From Nitzschia sp. pyKryTriq1 (Eukaryota; Bacillariophyta; Bacillariophyceae; Bacillariales; Bacillariaceae), in NCBI GenBank assembly GCA_956465555.1, contig OY101125.1, forward strand, positions 1,180,501-1,244,500: a stretch of DNA of 64,000 nt, in the 5' to 3' direction. The notes beneath the pieces are model-generated. The model ran no database searches, was not told where the DNA came from, and saw only the letters and a program-made list of their open reading frames with translations. Made by a program: the position numbers and the translations under genes. Positions 21,822-35,168 of the stretch are shown piece by piece. Each line of letters opens with the position of its first letter. Positions within the stretch are counted from its first letter, which is position 1.

Positions 21822-22803
21822 GGTGAAAGCGTTGAGGTAGACGAATTGTGGTTGCTTTGTTGCGGTCGTTGATGTCGTCAACATGAAGAGGGAAACAGAG
21901 CCCTGAAACGCCATGATTTTCCTCAAGCATCAAAGCAACCACGCACGTAGAAGTTTGCATCCAAAGGATACGCCTTCCAGTTGAAGTCAAATCTTTCAAC
22001 GTGGACCTCAAGGTTCCATAATTTTCGTCACTATGGTACAAAATACACGTAATAAATGGAATCTTCAATTCCATTCACGATGATTTTCTTCATACGGGAC
22101 TCTTTTGATGGTCTGCCTTGCCGCCCGTATGATGGGAACCCCTGATTTGGCCGGCCTCGCTCTTTCTGCCGGCAAAAGTCAACGGCGCTCCAACCCGAAT
22201 TTCGAATAGTTGATGGGCGGGCCATCGTCAAAACTCAAAATACTACCGGGGACAGAGTAGTACGTACCAGAACCGTACACTAGTCTAGTAGCAAGACTAC
22301 AACCTCGCCTACTCCCAGGACATTTAGCTTGCTTAGTGGAGCCGCTGGAGGAAACTTGAATGTAATACCGGTAATGATGTCAAAATACAACATCCTCTTT
22401 TGTTCTTAGTCCTGATTTCGACCTGTAGAAGCTTCTTCCAGTTCAATGGGATCAGCTTCATAGCACCCTGTACCAACTATTGCGGAAGCTCCTTGAGATT
22501 CTACTCAAGATGATTCGGAGATATGGATATCATCCTATATTTCTTCGTTCCTATTTGAATTTTACGTTTTATTGATTGTAATAATACATTTCCAGAAGTT
22601 GGGGTGGGGTGAAATTGGGTAAACATTAGCATTAATTCTGCAGTAGTCTAACGTTGCAAATTAGATTTTCTGCTTAGGCTCGCGCCACAAAGTTTTGGGC
22701 GAGATATTAGTATTGGCTCTCGAGCAACACCCGCTTGGATGGGCTCAGCGCAATGAATGAAAGGATTAGCTCAGTAGTGATTGAGTTTCCGGGGAGTACT
22801 TTC
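21822..22803. other. Intergenic spacer upstream of psbO
   Basis: About 980 bp that includes the psbO promoter and 5' UTR. ctagtctagtag/tactaccgg words occur at 22240-22290. No gene supported. Confidence 0.5.
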
Positions 22804-23136
22804 CTAGGTTCCGTAACCCAGGCCAAAGCCAAGAGCCAGTGAAAACATGCAGGATACCAGCGCAATACTGTACGAAACTTCTGCCTCTTCTTCTGGTTCG
22901 TGATATTGGACAACTTGAACGGGCGTTGTGCCTGGCGCGAAAGCAAACATGGCGCTTCCGCCTTTGGTGTTGGGTTGTGCCGCATACCCGTCTTGTGTCG
23001 GTTGTTGATCGAATGGTGACTCTTTAGGGACCACTGGGTGCTGGAAAATTGTTCGGCGTTCCTTTTTCTTCGTTGTGAACGCTTCAGCCGCCGAAAAGGC
23101 AAGCGTCAGAAGTAGCAACACCCGGATGGTCCTCAT
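22804..23136 (-). CDS. Small secretory/plastid-directed one-helix protein, unknown
   Basis: 110 aa. The signal peptide MRTIRVLLLLTLAFSAAEAF ends AEAF/T, compatible with the diatom plastid FAP-type site. A basic then Pro/Gln-rich stretch follows (KKKERRTIFQHPVVP), and a single C-terminal transmembrane helix (SIALVSCMFSLALGFGLGYGT) ends the protein. The shape resembles small nucleus-encoded thylakoid subunits, and the two preceding plastid genes are PSII subunits, but I cannot assign a family. Plastid targeting is inference. Confidence 0.6.
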   Translation of the reverse strand: MRTIRVLLLLTLAFSAAEAFTTKKKERRTIFQHPVVPKESPFDQQPTQDGYAAQPNTKGGSAMFAFAPGTTPVQVVQYHEPEEEAEVSYSIALVSCMFSLALGFGLGYGT

Positions 23137-23904
23137 CTTGGAAGAGGGCGGGGAAATCGCTCCTGTTTGCGACGCTTATCGCTTTTCGCCGGGATAAGTG
23201 GAAATGACCCTTCTACGATCTACCCTATGGACGATGATTGGCAGTTTGAATCTCTTCGAATGCTGATGATGCTCAAGGTTGGATCTTTTCCAAGAAGTTT
23301 CCAAACACAAGAGAATGGAGTTTGTGTGTATTGAATATTGGCGGCGGTCCGTTGTGTTTGATACACCAGCTGCCTCTTTCTTCGTGATAGTACCACGACC
23401 ACGTAGAATGTACGACGATTCATTCGAGTAGTGATGGTATCGTGTCTCTACTAGCTAGACGAGTATGCAGTACTTGATGTAAATTTCGTACTGTACAGAA
23501 CAACTCGTATGCATGCTTGCGTGCCAGATCAGAGAACGTGTTGTTCTTCGCCAATAAGTGAAATATTTTCCGCTGTTCACTTGCGTCATTTACCCCTGAG
23601 TGATGGGCACGTTTTCTACCAAACATAATGAAATATCCTTTTGTTAAATAATAATTCAAAGTCTGCAGTGAAATGACTCGGGGGTTATTGACTACTTGAG
23701 TTCTCCCGTCTGCTAATTATTTTTGGCTGGAAATGTGTGGACAGAAAGCGTTCCGAGCGGTGCGAAGATGGAGAAGATGACGATGGGTGATGGGTGATGG
23801 CGGATTCTTTGTCCATTCGAGAGACCAAAACGGCATCTACGGTGCAAGTTGAGCATAGATCTACTAGCTCAATGACAAGATTTGCTATAACTCCATCTAC
23901 TCCA
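23137..23904. other. Intergenic spacer
   Basis: About 770 bp upstream of the one-helix gene and downstream of the giant LRR gene. No supported gene or RNA. Confidence 0.45.
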
Positions 23905-26900
23905 TTACTCTAGAGCCTGCATGATAACCACCACAAAAGTCGTGACGACCCAAAATTGCTTTTGCAACTGCATTCCAGATGATTGTTTCGACTGGCAGGA
24001 AGTGCTGTCGCCATAGTAGCTTGCACCATTGCATTGTCTACACCTTGACGCCGGTGTTCTACGGCCTTGGGAGCTCGAAGTTCCTGGCTTGCACATGATA
24101 GCATCACACCCATACCTCCCCACGTCGCCATTGTTCCATTTCTTGTTGTTGCAGAGCACTAGGGGAAGACCCAGAATCTTATTGTCTGACAAGTGCACCG
24201 TCATGTCACTGAATCGATCAAATTCTTCGGGTAGAACCCCAGTCAGTTGGTTTTGTGCCAGTCGCAGGGTAGGACTAGCATCCAAAGCCAGATTCGCGAA
24301 AAACTTTCTCGAGATTGGACCATCTAGGGCATTGTTCGACACGTCGATGTATTCCAAGAAATGCATGTCATCGAAAGAAGGAAGATTGCCTGACAGTCGA
24401 TTAGAGTCAAGACGGAGGTTGATAAGGAACTTCAATGGAGCAAACGACTTCGGCAAAGTGCCACTTAAAGAATTGTCATTCAGTTGGAGACTTCTCAGAT
24501 TTGTAAGGGCCAGAATCTCGTGTTCGGGAAAGGGGCCACGAAGTGCCGTGAACCCGGCGTCGAAAGAAATAAGAGACGTTGCTGAACCGATCCCGTGCAA
24601 GGAATGCAGCATTGTGGAGTCAAGACGCAAATCTTGCAGCTTCTTTGCGCTCTGAATGTTCTCAAAGCTGAACTGGAGTGGGTTCGAGTACAACCACAAA
24701 GTCCGAAGCTCGGGCAGATAGAACAGATCTGGACCTGGAAGACCCTGGAGGTTGTTTCCGCGCAAGTTGATGATAACGACGTGTCCTCCTACGCACCCAA
24801 TACCGTACCAGTCGCAGATATCAGCAGTGGATCCCCAGAAGTCGTTCCGGTGCCACATATTCCCCTTGAGTGCATAAAATAGGTTTACAAGAATTTCACG
24901 CTCGCTCAGGGACGCATCGCACGAAGTTGAACCAAAATACTCCGCTGCTCCATCTTTAGAACACTCCACACAAACAGTGCTGGCATTGGCAGTTCGTCCG
25001 CTCGGACTTGCCGAACCAGGCGGGCAAAGAAAAGCATCGCAACCAAATGAATCGACTGCACCTCCCATCCAATCCTTGTTCTCGCAAAAGCTATCCGGGA
25101 AATCTTCGATCATATTCCCTTCGAGTTCAAGGCTGAGCCTCGCTATCTGGCTAAGATCTCCTGGTACCGTCCCCGTAAGAATATTTGAATCCAACCGTAT
25201 GAAACCCACAGACCGAGAAGCACTGACGAAATTATCAGGGATGGATCCTTGTATGTCGTTCCCCTGAAGATATAGATCCGTCAATTGAGGAACTTTGTCA
25301 AATGAAGGCAGGGTGCCCGAGAGTCTAGGACCGGATTTCTCTTGTCGAAATGCTGCAAACACTTTAAGAGCTGGCATGGACGATAACTCATTCGGGATCT
25401 GTCCGTAGAGCATATTTTCAGCAAGGACTAAGAGGCGCAACAAATATTAGCTCGCGGACTTAATCCTCTGATGAGAAAAGAAACGGCAGCGAATAATGAC
25501 TTACCAAGTATATTCAAGTCTTTAAGACGGCCGAGCTCGGATGGAATTGTAGACATAAAGTTGTTGTCGAAAGCATATAAGGCTCGAAGTTTAGTCATCT
25601 TCCCCAGTTGTGTCGGAAGGGAGCCGTAGAAGAGGTTGTTTGACATGTATATGAGTTCAAGGGTGTTGGAGAGAGCAAATAGTTCCTCCGGAAAAGTTCC
25701 TTTGATGTTATTGCGCGTAAAGTGAAGCTCCTTCAGCCTGGTCGCGACCGAGATTCCGTCCAGGGAGGTAACCCCGGTTTCGGTAAGAGACAGAACCTCG
25801 AGTGTATTAGCGGCGTTTCTGAGGCCATCAAAAGTGACGAATAGATTTGGGTTGCCCTTCAAACTGAGGTATCGCAACGATGGGAGTGTCCAAACTTCGG
25901 GTGGAAGGGTTCCGGACAAACCATTGTCCTCAAGTCGTAGCATAGTGACACCTTCCGCATCTTGAAGGTCGCCATTTTCGCAGATGATACCTCCCCAGCT
26001 GCAAATTGGTGCCTCCGATTTCCAGTTGGTCGCATTGATCCAGAATTCGCCTCCGGTTTCTTCGAAGATCTTGTTCAGGGTGTCTCGTTCCGATGTGAAG
26101 TCCTCACAACGTGTTTTCCCGAGGTACGGATCATCTTTCAGGCCATCGCAGGGGAGACATGGGTTTCCCGGAGACTCGTGACCGAACTGGTTGAAGTGGC
26201 CTTGTGGGCACAGAATTGCATTGCAACTCCCCACAGCCTCGGCTTTTCCTTCCATCCAGCCGCCAATGGCACAGAGTTCCGGTGGAATCTCGAGGATTTT
26301 GTTGTCTGCCAAGTTTATGTCTAGGGATTCAAAACGACCAAGAGTGGCTGGGACCGTCCCTGTGATATCATTGTTTCGTAGAAAAACAGCAATGGAAGCG
26401 TTCTTCATGGCCGCGTTGATCATGAAATTATCAGGTATAGGTCCCGTGAGATCATTGTTCGAAGCGTCAAAATACCATAGCTTTGGTGCCCCCGAAAAGC
26501 TTGGAACGGGGCCTGTGATTAACTCAAGTCCTTGCTGGTCGTAGATTGATATTTGTTCAATATTTGGGAGAAAACTGAGCTCATCCGGCACACTCCCACT
26601 CAAATAATTTTGTGCAAGGACTAATTCAGTCAGATTGGCCAGGCGACCAAGCTCAGTGGGGATAGATCCAGTGAGGCGATTGCCAAACATGTAAAGTTCC
26701 TTGAGACTCGACAATTGCCCAAATCGCCTTGATATTGTGCCAGTTATGGAATTGTAGGATAGAAAAAGTGATTCGAGATTTACCATTGCAAACAGTTCCT
26801 CGGGAATGATGCGGATATCATTGTTCGTTGCATGGAATGCCTTCAGTACAGTACCGCGCGAAATACCAACAATGGACGACATCCCGGTTCCTGACATTCT

Positions 26901-29900
26901 GAGGTATTCCAGTTGTGTCCCACTGGGTATTTTTGCAAAATTGAGCTGTACGTTGTTTCCCTTCAGATCCAATACCTTCAAGAACAGAAAATTGTCAGAC
27001 AAAAAGTGGGTTTGCGTGGACTTTTCGACGAGTATCTTACCGTTAAGCCTTCAAGAGTGAGAATGTGAGATATGACATCTCTATTGGCAGAAGAGCCTTC
27101 TATCATGTTCGTGTCTAATGTGATCTCTGTTACACGCTCATTATTGTCGCACACGACCCCATACCAGTCGCAGACAGACTCATCTGACAACCAGTTCGTC
27201 TGGACGAGCCAATTCGTCCCATTCGTGTTCTCGTAGAAATCGGACAATATTTGTTTCTCTGCAACCAATTGAGGATCCAGACATTTCGTTGATCCAAAGA
27301 AGGGCGCACTCGTTTCACCTGCAGCGCAAGGAACACAAGGCTTGGACACTTCGGTTTGTCGTCCAGTAGAAGATTGAGTTCCAGGCGGACAAAGAATCGC
27401 ATCACAAGTACTGAACAAACCAACCAATCCCTTCTGCCATTCGTTCAATTGGCACAGACTTTCGGGCAAAGCCGTCAGTCTGTTTCCACCCAATTCGAGA
27501 TTGAGAGCTTCGAATCTTGACCAATCTGACGGGACAGCACCCGTCAACCTATTCCCGCCCAAATTCACTGTGATTTCTACATTCGGATTGACCTGACTCA
27601 TTAGATTGGATGGTAGGGGTCCAGAGAAACCGTTGAAGCTCGCGTCGATATAGGTGAGGGTTGGAATCTTGTCAAACGCAGGGAAAGTGCCGTCGAATTT
27701 ATTACCACTTTGCTGAGAAATGTCAAGTTTCTCTAGCTTTTGCAATGCTTGCAGCTCGAGTGGTATCGTCCCCGAGAGCTCATTGAGCTGGACTTCGAGA
27801 GAGGCCAAATCGGCGAGAAGACCCAACTCTGTTGGTATGGTTCCAGTGAATCGATTATCATGAAGATCTAACGTGGACAGACTAGTCATCCTCGCCAATG
27901 ATGTCGGCAATGTTCCACTGAAGTGATTGTTGTTCAAGTAAACCGATGAAACTTTGTCGAGCCCAAAGATGTCTTCAGGAATCGTGCCATTGAATTGGTT
28001 GCCAGCAAGATGGACTTCGCGTAATTTATCTGTGACCTGTCCTATCCCGTCCAATGTTCGAAGATGGCACATGGAGAGTTTCAAAACAATTAAAGATTCG
28101 GCCTTTTCAATGCCATCAAAGCTGAGGTCGACCTCGTTGCTCGTAAATGCAAGCAATCTAGCATGAGACAATTCCCATATCTCGCTCGGAATGGTTCCCC
28201 GCAGTCCAAAGAGATTCATTCGGAGCTCCAAAACACCGTCGTTACCGGTCGGCCCCCCAGTACATTCAACACCTTCGCGCTGGCAGATAGGAACTCCTGG
28301 TCGAAGCCAGTTGTCGTGTGCAGAAGTCCAGTAGCGACCTCCAGTAGCACTGAACAGTCTGTCCAAAATCTCTTTTTCACGGCTAGGAGAAATGTCTCCA
28401 CACGATATACGACCATACCAAAACGCCCAATCGCCAGACGCTGAGGACGAACCGATATCGCACGTATTGCATGGTACGTCTTCCGTTTCCTTCCCGAACT
28501 CATTCCAGGTACCCGGTGGACACAATATAGCGTTGCATTTGGCGGTAGTATCCGCAATTTTGCCTACTTCCCCTTGCATCCAGTCGTCCTTCAAGCACAG
28601 AGGATCGGGAATGCTTTTTTACGGTACAACAGTTACGGGAAGATCAGTACGACTGAAAATATAAACTTCGACACGATCGACAAATTTCGGACTCACCTCG
28701 TGATCCGGTTACCTTCAAGCTTTAATATGAGCTTGTCGAAGGCGTTGAGAGATCCTGGGATAGCACCCTCCAGCTCATTGAACCCCAAGGATATTGTGAT
28801 CTCGGTGAACTTGTCCGCAACCCGTGCCAAGAAATTAGCGGGAATTGAGCCCGTGAGTGCATTGTATTCCAGGCTGACCTCTTTGAGGCGTGGACAATTA
28901 TCGAAGGCTGGCAGTGGTCCCTCAATGTTAGCCGCGCCATCCATCTGATGAATCGCGAATACCTCCAACTCTGCCAAAGAGCTCACTTCGGCTGGTATGG
29001 GCCCTGTGAAGCTATTTTCCGAAAGATCCAAGGACCGTAGTCTTATCAGTGCCCCGATCTCCGACGGAAGGGCGCCGTTTAAATCGTTACCATAAATGTT
29101 CAAGTCTTCCAGATCCGTGAGCTGTCCAATTTCTGTGGGTACTACGCCCGTGAAATGCCCGTGTTGTAAGTGCAAGGTTCTGAGATTAGTGAGCTGGAAT
29201 AGTTCTGTCGACAAGGGTCCCTCAATATTGAGCCCATCCAGCAACAACTGTCGTAAATTGGTCATTCCTCCGATCCCTTCGATGCTCTGAACTTTCACAT
29301 TGGACAGGATCATGGATGCCAAACTTTGCGCCTGTGACGCCCCCTTCAGGTTCACCATCTGTACGTTGTTGTTGGATATGTCAAACAGTTGTAGAGTTGG
29401 TATCGAAAATATATAGTCCGGGACAACTCCATACATTTCATTATTGGCCAAGGAAATATCTGTGACCTGCTGGTCTGCGTTGCAGATGATCCCGTACCAC
29501 CCATTGCAAACGTCAATACCGGTAGTTGCTGCCATTTGCTCTATATCCATGATGGTCTTCCCTCCCCCGACGAGCCCCTTGAAAATATCCCATCCATCCT
29601 GTAGGGTCCATTTTTCTCCCGCCATTTGAACATAAAATTTGGCCAGGACTTTCCATGCCACGAGTGGCCCATTCTGTGGCGATTCTTCCCCCTCCTCTGG
29701 TGCCTTTTCGCTTTGACAAGTTGTTGCTCCCAACCGTTGTTGGTCGGTGGAATTGCTGGTCGTACACGGCACACAAGGACTTTCGGATCCAAACGCTCGC
29801 CCCAGGACATTATAAGTTCCCTCACGACACAAGATAGCATCGCATTGAAATTCTTCTACAAGACCTCCCATCCATCCTCCCTTGTGGCAAAGTTCCTCCG

Positions 29901-31122
29901 GGATTTCGGTAATAGAATTACCAACTAGATCGATACTTAGGGCATCAAACCGCTCGAGAGATTTCGGAATGCTCCCTGTCAATTGATTGCCCGTCAAACC
30001 CACCGAAATGGGTGTACTGGTAAAGGAATTGAGTCGCAAAAAGTCGGCAGGAATGGTCCCGGTGAACTGATTGCCGTCCAGGAAGAGAAGGGAAAGATAC
30101 GGCATGTCGCCAAAGGTCAATAACGGACCCGATAATCCCTTCTTGACTGGATTGTCCTGTGCAGGCGTTGTGGTGCTAGATCCACTTATATGCTCCACAT
30201 TATGGATCGATAAATCTTTCATATTGACCATTTGCTCCAATTCCGTGGGAAGCGTCCCCGTCACTAAGTTGTTCCCCAGTCCGAAAACTTCCAATAAGTC
30301 CAACAAACCCAATTCGGTAGGAATTTGTCCCGTCAATCGGTTGTCAAAGGCATAAAGTTCCGACAGTTGGGTAAGTCTGCCAATGGTGGTCGGGATCGTC
30401 CCTGCGATTCGGTTAAAGGCAATGTACAAAGTGACCAGATGGATACAATTCGCGAATAGCTCGTCGAGAAGCACGGCACTTTCGATTTGATTCTTGTTGA
30501 TATTCAAATGCTTCAAAGTTGCATAGGCATTGCCTATACCATCCACATTGCTCAAATGATTTTCGGGGGCAATCAGCGTATCCAAAGGACTCCGCGGATC
30601 CGTCTGAGGATCTCGGGTCAACAGTCCTGTCAGCGACAACGAAGATAACAAATTCGTTCGGAGGCTGACTTGTGTGAGGCTCTGCAGTTGCCAGAGGGAC
30701 GATGGAATGGAGCCATTCAGATTGTTGCGATCCAAATCGATTTGAGTCACTTTCTTGGTCGTTGGGTCGCAGGTGATGCCATGCCATTCACAAATTCCAA
30801 TCCGGTCCGATATCCAATTGTTGTTCTGTTTCCAGCTGTTTCCGTTGGTCGAGTCGTAGAGAGCAACCAAGATTTCTTTTTCCGTCATGGTATTGGCAGC
30901 AGATACCATGGTGATTAATAGGGAGATACAGGCCCATGATCGGCGTCGATCCCGCTGCTGCGGACGACGTCTCGTCTTGAGCGATCGCTTCTTCGTTCGG
31001 GAAGATGATATGGGGGCGGCCGTTGAGGAGGAGTCACGATTTCTCTTCTCGCAGTGGCTTTGAAGAGGAACTTCTCTCGCTCCTCTCCTCTTTCTTTCTG
31101 AGGCGCTCTTGATAGGACCCAT
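23905..31122 (-). CDS. Giant modular leucine-rich-repeat protein (six LRR/Cys modules)
   Basis: Four exons: 31122-28697, 28613-27041, 26975-25505, 25427-23905, with introns of only 83, 65 and 77 bp in phases 2, 0 and 1; 2330 aa. After a basic Ser/Arg-rich leader and a hydrophobic segment (ACISLLITMVSAANT, likely signal peptide or anchor) come six modules of about 350-400 aa. Each opens with a plant LRRNT-like cap (EKEIL..LF..TGG..W....NW......C.W.GV.C), then 8-10 plant-type LRRs (LxxLxxLxLxxNxLxGxIPxxL), and closes with a Cys cap (CDAILCPPGT...G.....PC.PC). The C-terminus is a short hydrophobic tail (FWVVTTFVVVIM), too short for a sure membrane helix. No kinase domain. Probably a cell-surface or wall-associated binding protein; ligand unknown. 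Confidence 0.88.
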
Positions 31123-31872
31123 TTCCGCACTTTGAGTTTGTGGGCGTTGTCAATGGAAAAGGTAGCAATACGATGGTAGCTTTGTTGATATTTGAAGCAA
31201 GACAAGCCCGCATCAAAAGAAAAAAGGGAGCGCAGGGATGCGTCGCAAAAAGTCATCTACTGTAAGATGGGCGCGCGCGGTGGGCGGAAAAAGCAGGAGA
31301 GCGACACGCGGCACAAAAGAGGGGCAGATTGCGAGGTTTTGACGCCCAGGGAAGAAGAGCTCGTACAGTTGACGCGTAATCGTGACGCGAAAGAGAGAGT
31401 TTTACCCCTCAATCAATGAAAGAAGCTAAGAACGCAAAAAGTAAGAGCATTGTTTGATTTCTCATTGAGGGGTTCCATTCTTGGTTTGATTCGGGGCGAA
31501 AGAAGAAACTTCGGGGTTTCCCCTTTTTGCTGACAGTTCGAATTTCCGAACAATGGAATTTTGAGACCCGGAGTTCTCCCTGTGTGACGCGCGGACAACG
31601 ACCCCCAGCCAGCATAACAACAACGCGACAGAAAAACAACACGGCGTTATGCAACGGTTAGACGCAACAACACGGCAACACACTCGTACACAACACAAAG
31701 CTTCTGTCGTCATACGACGAGTAGTAGAGTACAGTACCTGTATCTTGCTTCTGTTCTTCGCCTTGATCAGCATCAAAGTGAGTGTCTTTGCTGCTGCTAC
31801 TGCCGGCACTGTAGTTGTCAAAGTGCATTCTTTCGCCGTCGGTCGCCTTTCTCTTGTATGCTTCTCGGCAAA
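31123..31872. other. Divergent intergenic region, LRR gene / Miro
   Basis: 750 bp between divergent 5' ends. gagtagtagagtacagtacctg-type words lie near 31720-31740. No gene supported. Confidence 0.5.
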
Positions 31873-34800
31873 ATGAGTTCGACTGTTCGAAAGGATGAGA
31901 CTGGCAACAATCACGAAAGCCCAAAAAGAACATCGATCACAGTCTTAGTCTTGGGAGATGGTAAGTTCATTCTTTAGTAGAGCTAACTAGTCAGTGTCAT
32001 GATAGATGACGGTGGCGATGATGATGCCACGTTTCATTTCACAACAAAGACAGACGCGACCTTCTACCGGTACGAGTAGGCTATACTAGCTTTGTCGTTC
32101 ATCACAACGCAACACAGAAGGGAACTATATAGACTACTGTACGGTGTTAGTGCCACGGCGGAGGTTCAAATACATTTGCCCGTGGTACTCGGTGCCCATG
32201 TATGTTCTTTATTATTTACTTCGGTCGACTACTTGACTATAGAAAACGTACCCTCCTTTCCTCCGGAAGGAATAGTGGAAACCCCAGTTTTTAAAATCGT
32301 TCAACCTGCTTACACTTTGTTTGCTGCTCCTTATTCTTTCTTACTTTCTTTCTTTCTGCCCTTCATGGCGTTTTCTTTTCAGAGGGCGTTGGTAAATCTT
32401 CCCTCATTTCGACCTTTGTTTCTAGACATTTTTCCGAAGTTGTGCCTGGCATCATGACAAGGGTCCGCCTTCCTCCGGATCCAGAAAACTCTTGTATCAC
32501 TACCATTGTGGATTCCCAGGGAGGAGATGCGGCGCTCATGTCGGCGGTAGCGAACCGTTCGATACCCGGCAGCAGTCATCCTATTAGCGGTGGAGGAGGA
32601 ATAGGAGCAGTACACGTAGGGGGAGGAAACCCCAAACAACCACCACAACCACAAGGTGGCGCCGACTCATCGTCTACTACTACGGGCGGCGCGACGACGA
32701 ACCCCGCCGCGGCGCTTTTGAATTTACAAAAGTCACTTTCCGCTTCCGCTACTTCTGGGACACATCATGTGGGAGGTATTGAAAATGTGGACTCGATTAT
32801 CTTGGTGTATGATTTGGATCGAGATGAAACCTTCTTTCGACTAGAGAATCATTGGTTGCCTCTCATTGAACGCTGCTTTAACGGTGATGTGAGTACTACA
32901 GCAGGGGTACCATGATGTTCACCCCTTTGCCTTGCTATCAGATGTTTGGAAAGTGCTGGGTTTCTGCGGTGCACTTTACTGTGGGTGTAGTACGCGTATC
33001 CTAATCCACTTTCCTTTTCACTGCCTGTATCCTTGTTGTTGTCGGTTTTGCTTCGCTTTGCTTTGCTTCTTCAGCTCCCCGTGATTGTGGCCGGAAACAA
33101 GATGGATCTCTTCCTCCCATCCAGTACGGCAGGAGTCTCTGACGAGCAGGTCCTGGCTCGTTCACGACAGCAAATAGTGAGCTTGATGCAACGGTTTCGG
33201 TTCATTCGCCAATGTATCAAGTGTAGCGCCAAGAATTTATTGCGTGTCGATGAAGTCTTTCTGAAAGCTCAGCAAGCCGTGCTCTACCCCTTCACGCCTC
33301 TCTACGATTTGGATATTGGAAGGCTCTCCGAGGATTGCAAGCGGGCTTTTACTCGCATATTTAGAATGTACGACCGAGATCATGATGGTCTCTTGAGTCA
33401 TGCCGAACTCGACAGATTTCAACATGAGACGTTTCATGTTCCAGTCTACGAGCGAGATTTGACGGGCTGGAAGAAGGTCGTCACACGAAACAATCCAAAT
33501 GAAGAAGTTGTCCGCGACGGCAAGTTTACGGTCGCTGGTTTCCTAGCCATCTTCGATGTCTTTATCAGCCAAAATCGATTGGATGTTCCGTGGCAAGCCC
33601 TTCGAAAGTTCGGCTACGATGACAATCTGGTCCTTCACGTACCAGAAAGCATTAAACAGGGCACCGAAACCACCGGAACGCCCGGTCAGCCTTCTCCACA
33701 GTACAAGGAGCACTATTGGTCGTTGACACCGTCGGCGCGGCGGTTTTTGACGGATATTTTTCATCAGTTCGATTCCGACAGTGATGGCGTCTTGTCTCTG
33801 GAGGATATTCAGTCTATATTTTCCATTGTCGCGAGCCCTGCCTTGCCGCCATGGCACCCCCTCCGAGCCCAAGAAGAATTCGAGGGATGTTTCAGTCTTC
33901 CGATCATGCCTTCTTCCTCTGAATCTCGACCAGATAGCAGCAGCAGCTCACCGGATGGCGCTTCATCGCCACTAAACATGTCGCAGTCGTTGTCAGCGAG
34001 TGGTATTACGATTGTCAGCGGAGAAAGTTTTCCGTCTGTGGATATTTCGGCTGTGAGTGGTTCTTTCACAAACGTTATTTCCAAACCTTTATCCTTTTTG
34101 GAATGGATGGGACTGTGGCATGCCATCTCGGCCATTTCTCCTCCACAAACCCGGGCAGAACTTTTCCGCTTGGGCCACGTCGAAGATCCAAAGCGATACA
34201 AGAAGAGCCGAAGAGGAAAGAAGAAGTCCGCAGTTGCACCCAACGTATCCTCCGATTCCTTACTGCCGTCTCGAGAAGTAAGGGCACTGTTGCTAGGATC
34301 TCCTGGTAGTGGCAAGACAGCCTTTCTCAATGCTTTGGGATGTACCTCGCGAGATCCCCTGGCAACCAGCAAGACTCGATCACCACGAACGTCGAGTACC
34401 TTTGTCAAGCTCAAGCGGAAAACTTCGAAATCCACAAGTGACAGCCAAAGTGAAGCGTATGTGGTACATCTTATTATCACAGAAGTGCCGGAAGCTGCCG
34501 CCGAGAATCAAGCCCAACGAAGGAAGGAATTGTCCGAGATATTGCAGGGCGGAGGTTGTGATTTGGTAATTTTGGTGTTTGACTCGACGAATAGCGCCAG
34601 TCTTGCTTACGCAAAACACTTGGAAAGTTCCTTGCTGACGGACGACATGTCTCGAGTCTATGTCGGTACCAAGTCGGACCAATGCGCGACGACCGAAGAT
34701 CGGGATGTTGAAGAAGACGACGAGTGGCAGCCGACTACCGTGATCGACGAGGCAGGTATTCACTGTCGAGAGCTTGACTTGGAGCCTCCTCTTGTGACTT

Positions 34801-35168
34801 CCGCGAATGATACCATGCTGAGTGCGGACGGGGAACTTGGGGAGCTCCAGCGCCAAAAAGCACTGGAGCATCTGGCCCGATGCGTCCTTTCCGACGAATC
34901 ATCGGGATCGAAGCGATTACGGGCGAAACCTCACGAGGAACGAAAGCGACAAGAAGCTGCCAAACGAAGGAACCGTAAAATGATTTGGTTTGGCGTGGGC
35001 GTAGGAGTCGCGGTGGCTGTGGTGGGCTACTTGATTACAGGTACCACGGGTGGCAGCAGCAGTCCCAAGCAGGACGGAAAAGGAAGGGCTCGACTCAGCT
35101 GGTTCCGGAGTCTTTTTTCTCTGGGCTCGTCGGGTACTACAGCGGCAGCAGATTCACCTTTGGACTGA
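31873..35168 (+). CDS. RHOT: Mitochondrial Rho GTPase (Miro/Gem1), tail-anchored
   Basis: Exons 31873-31960, 32383-32888, 33075-35168 (phases 1 and 0), 895 aa. N-terminal GTPase: P-loop GDEGVGKSS formed across the first intron, then VDSQGG, AGNKMDL and KCSAKN. Two EF-hand regions: DRDHDGLLSHAE (about 296) and DSDSDGVLSLED (about 431), each after an ELM-like segment. C-terminal GTPase: GSPGSGKT (about 603), TKSDQ. A tail anchor (about 835-855, WFGVGVGVAVAVVGYLI) follows a basic stretch. This is the full Miro order; the family sits in the outer mitochondrial membrane and links mitochondria to transport and ER contacts. The protein is much longer than the roughly 620-660 aa usual: a Gly/Ser/Pro-rich insert of about 75 aa lies between G3 and G4, and a Ser-rich one follows EF-hand 2. 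Confidence 0.92.

Noticed and set aside
32160-32180. GGTTCAAATAC as a possible tRNA B box
   Set aside because: No pairing T-stem or A box at a suitable distance; lies in an intron.
32092-32457. Open frame in Miro intron 1
   Set aside because: Lies mainly within the intron that joins the two halves of the Miro P-loop and reads exon 2 in the wrong frame.
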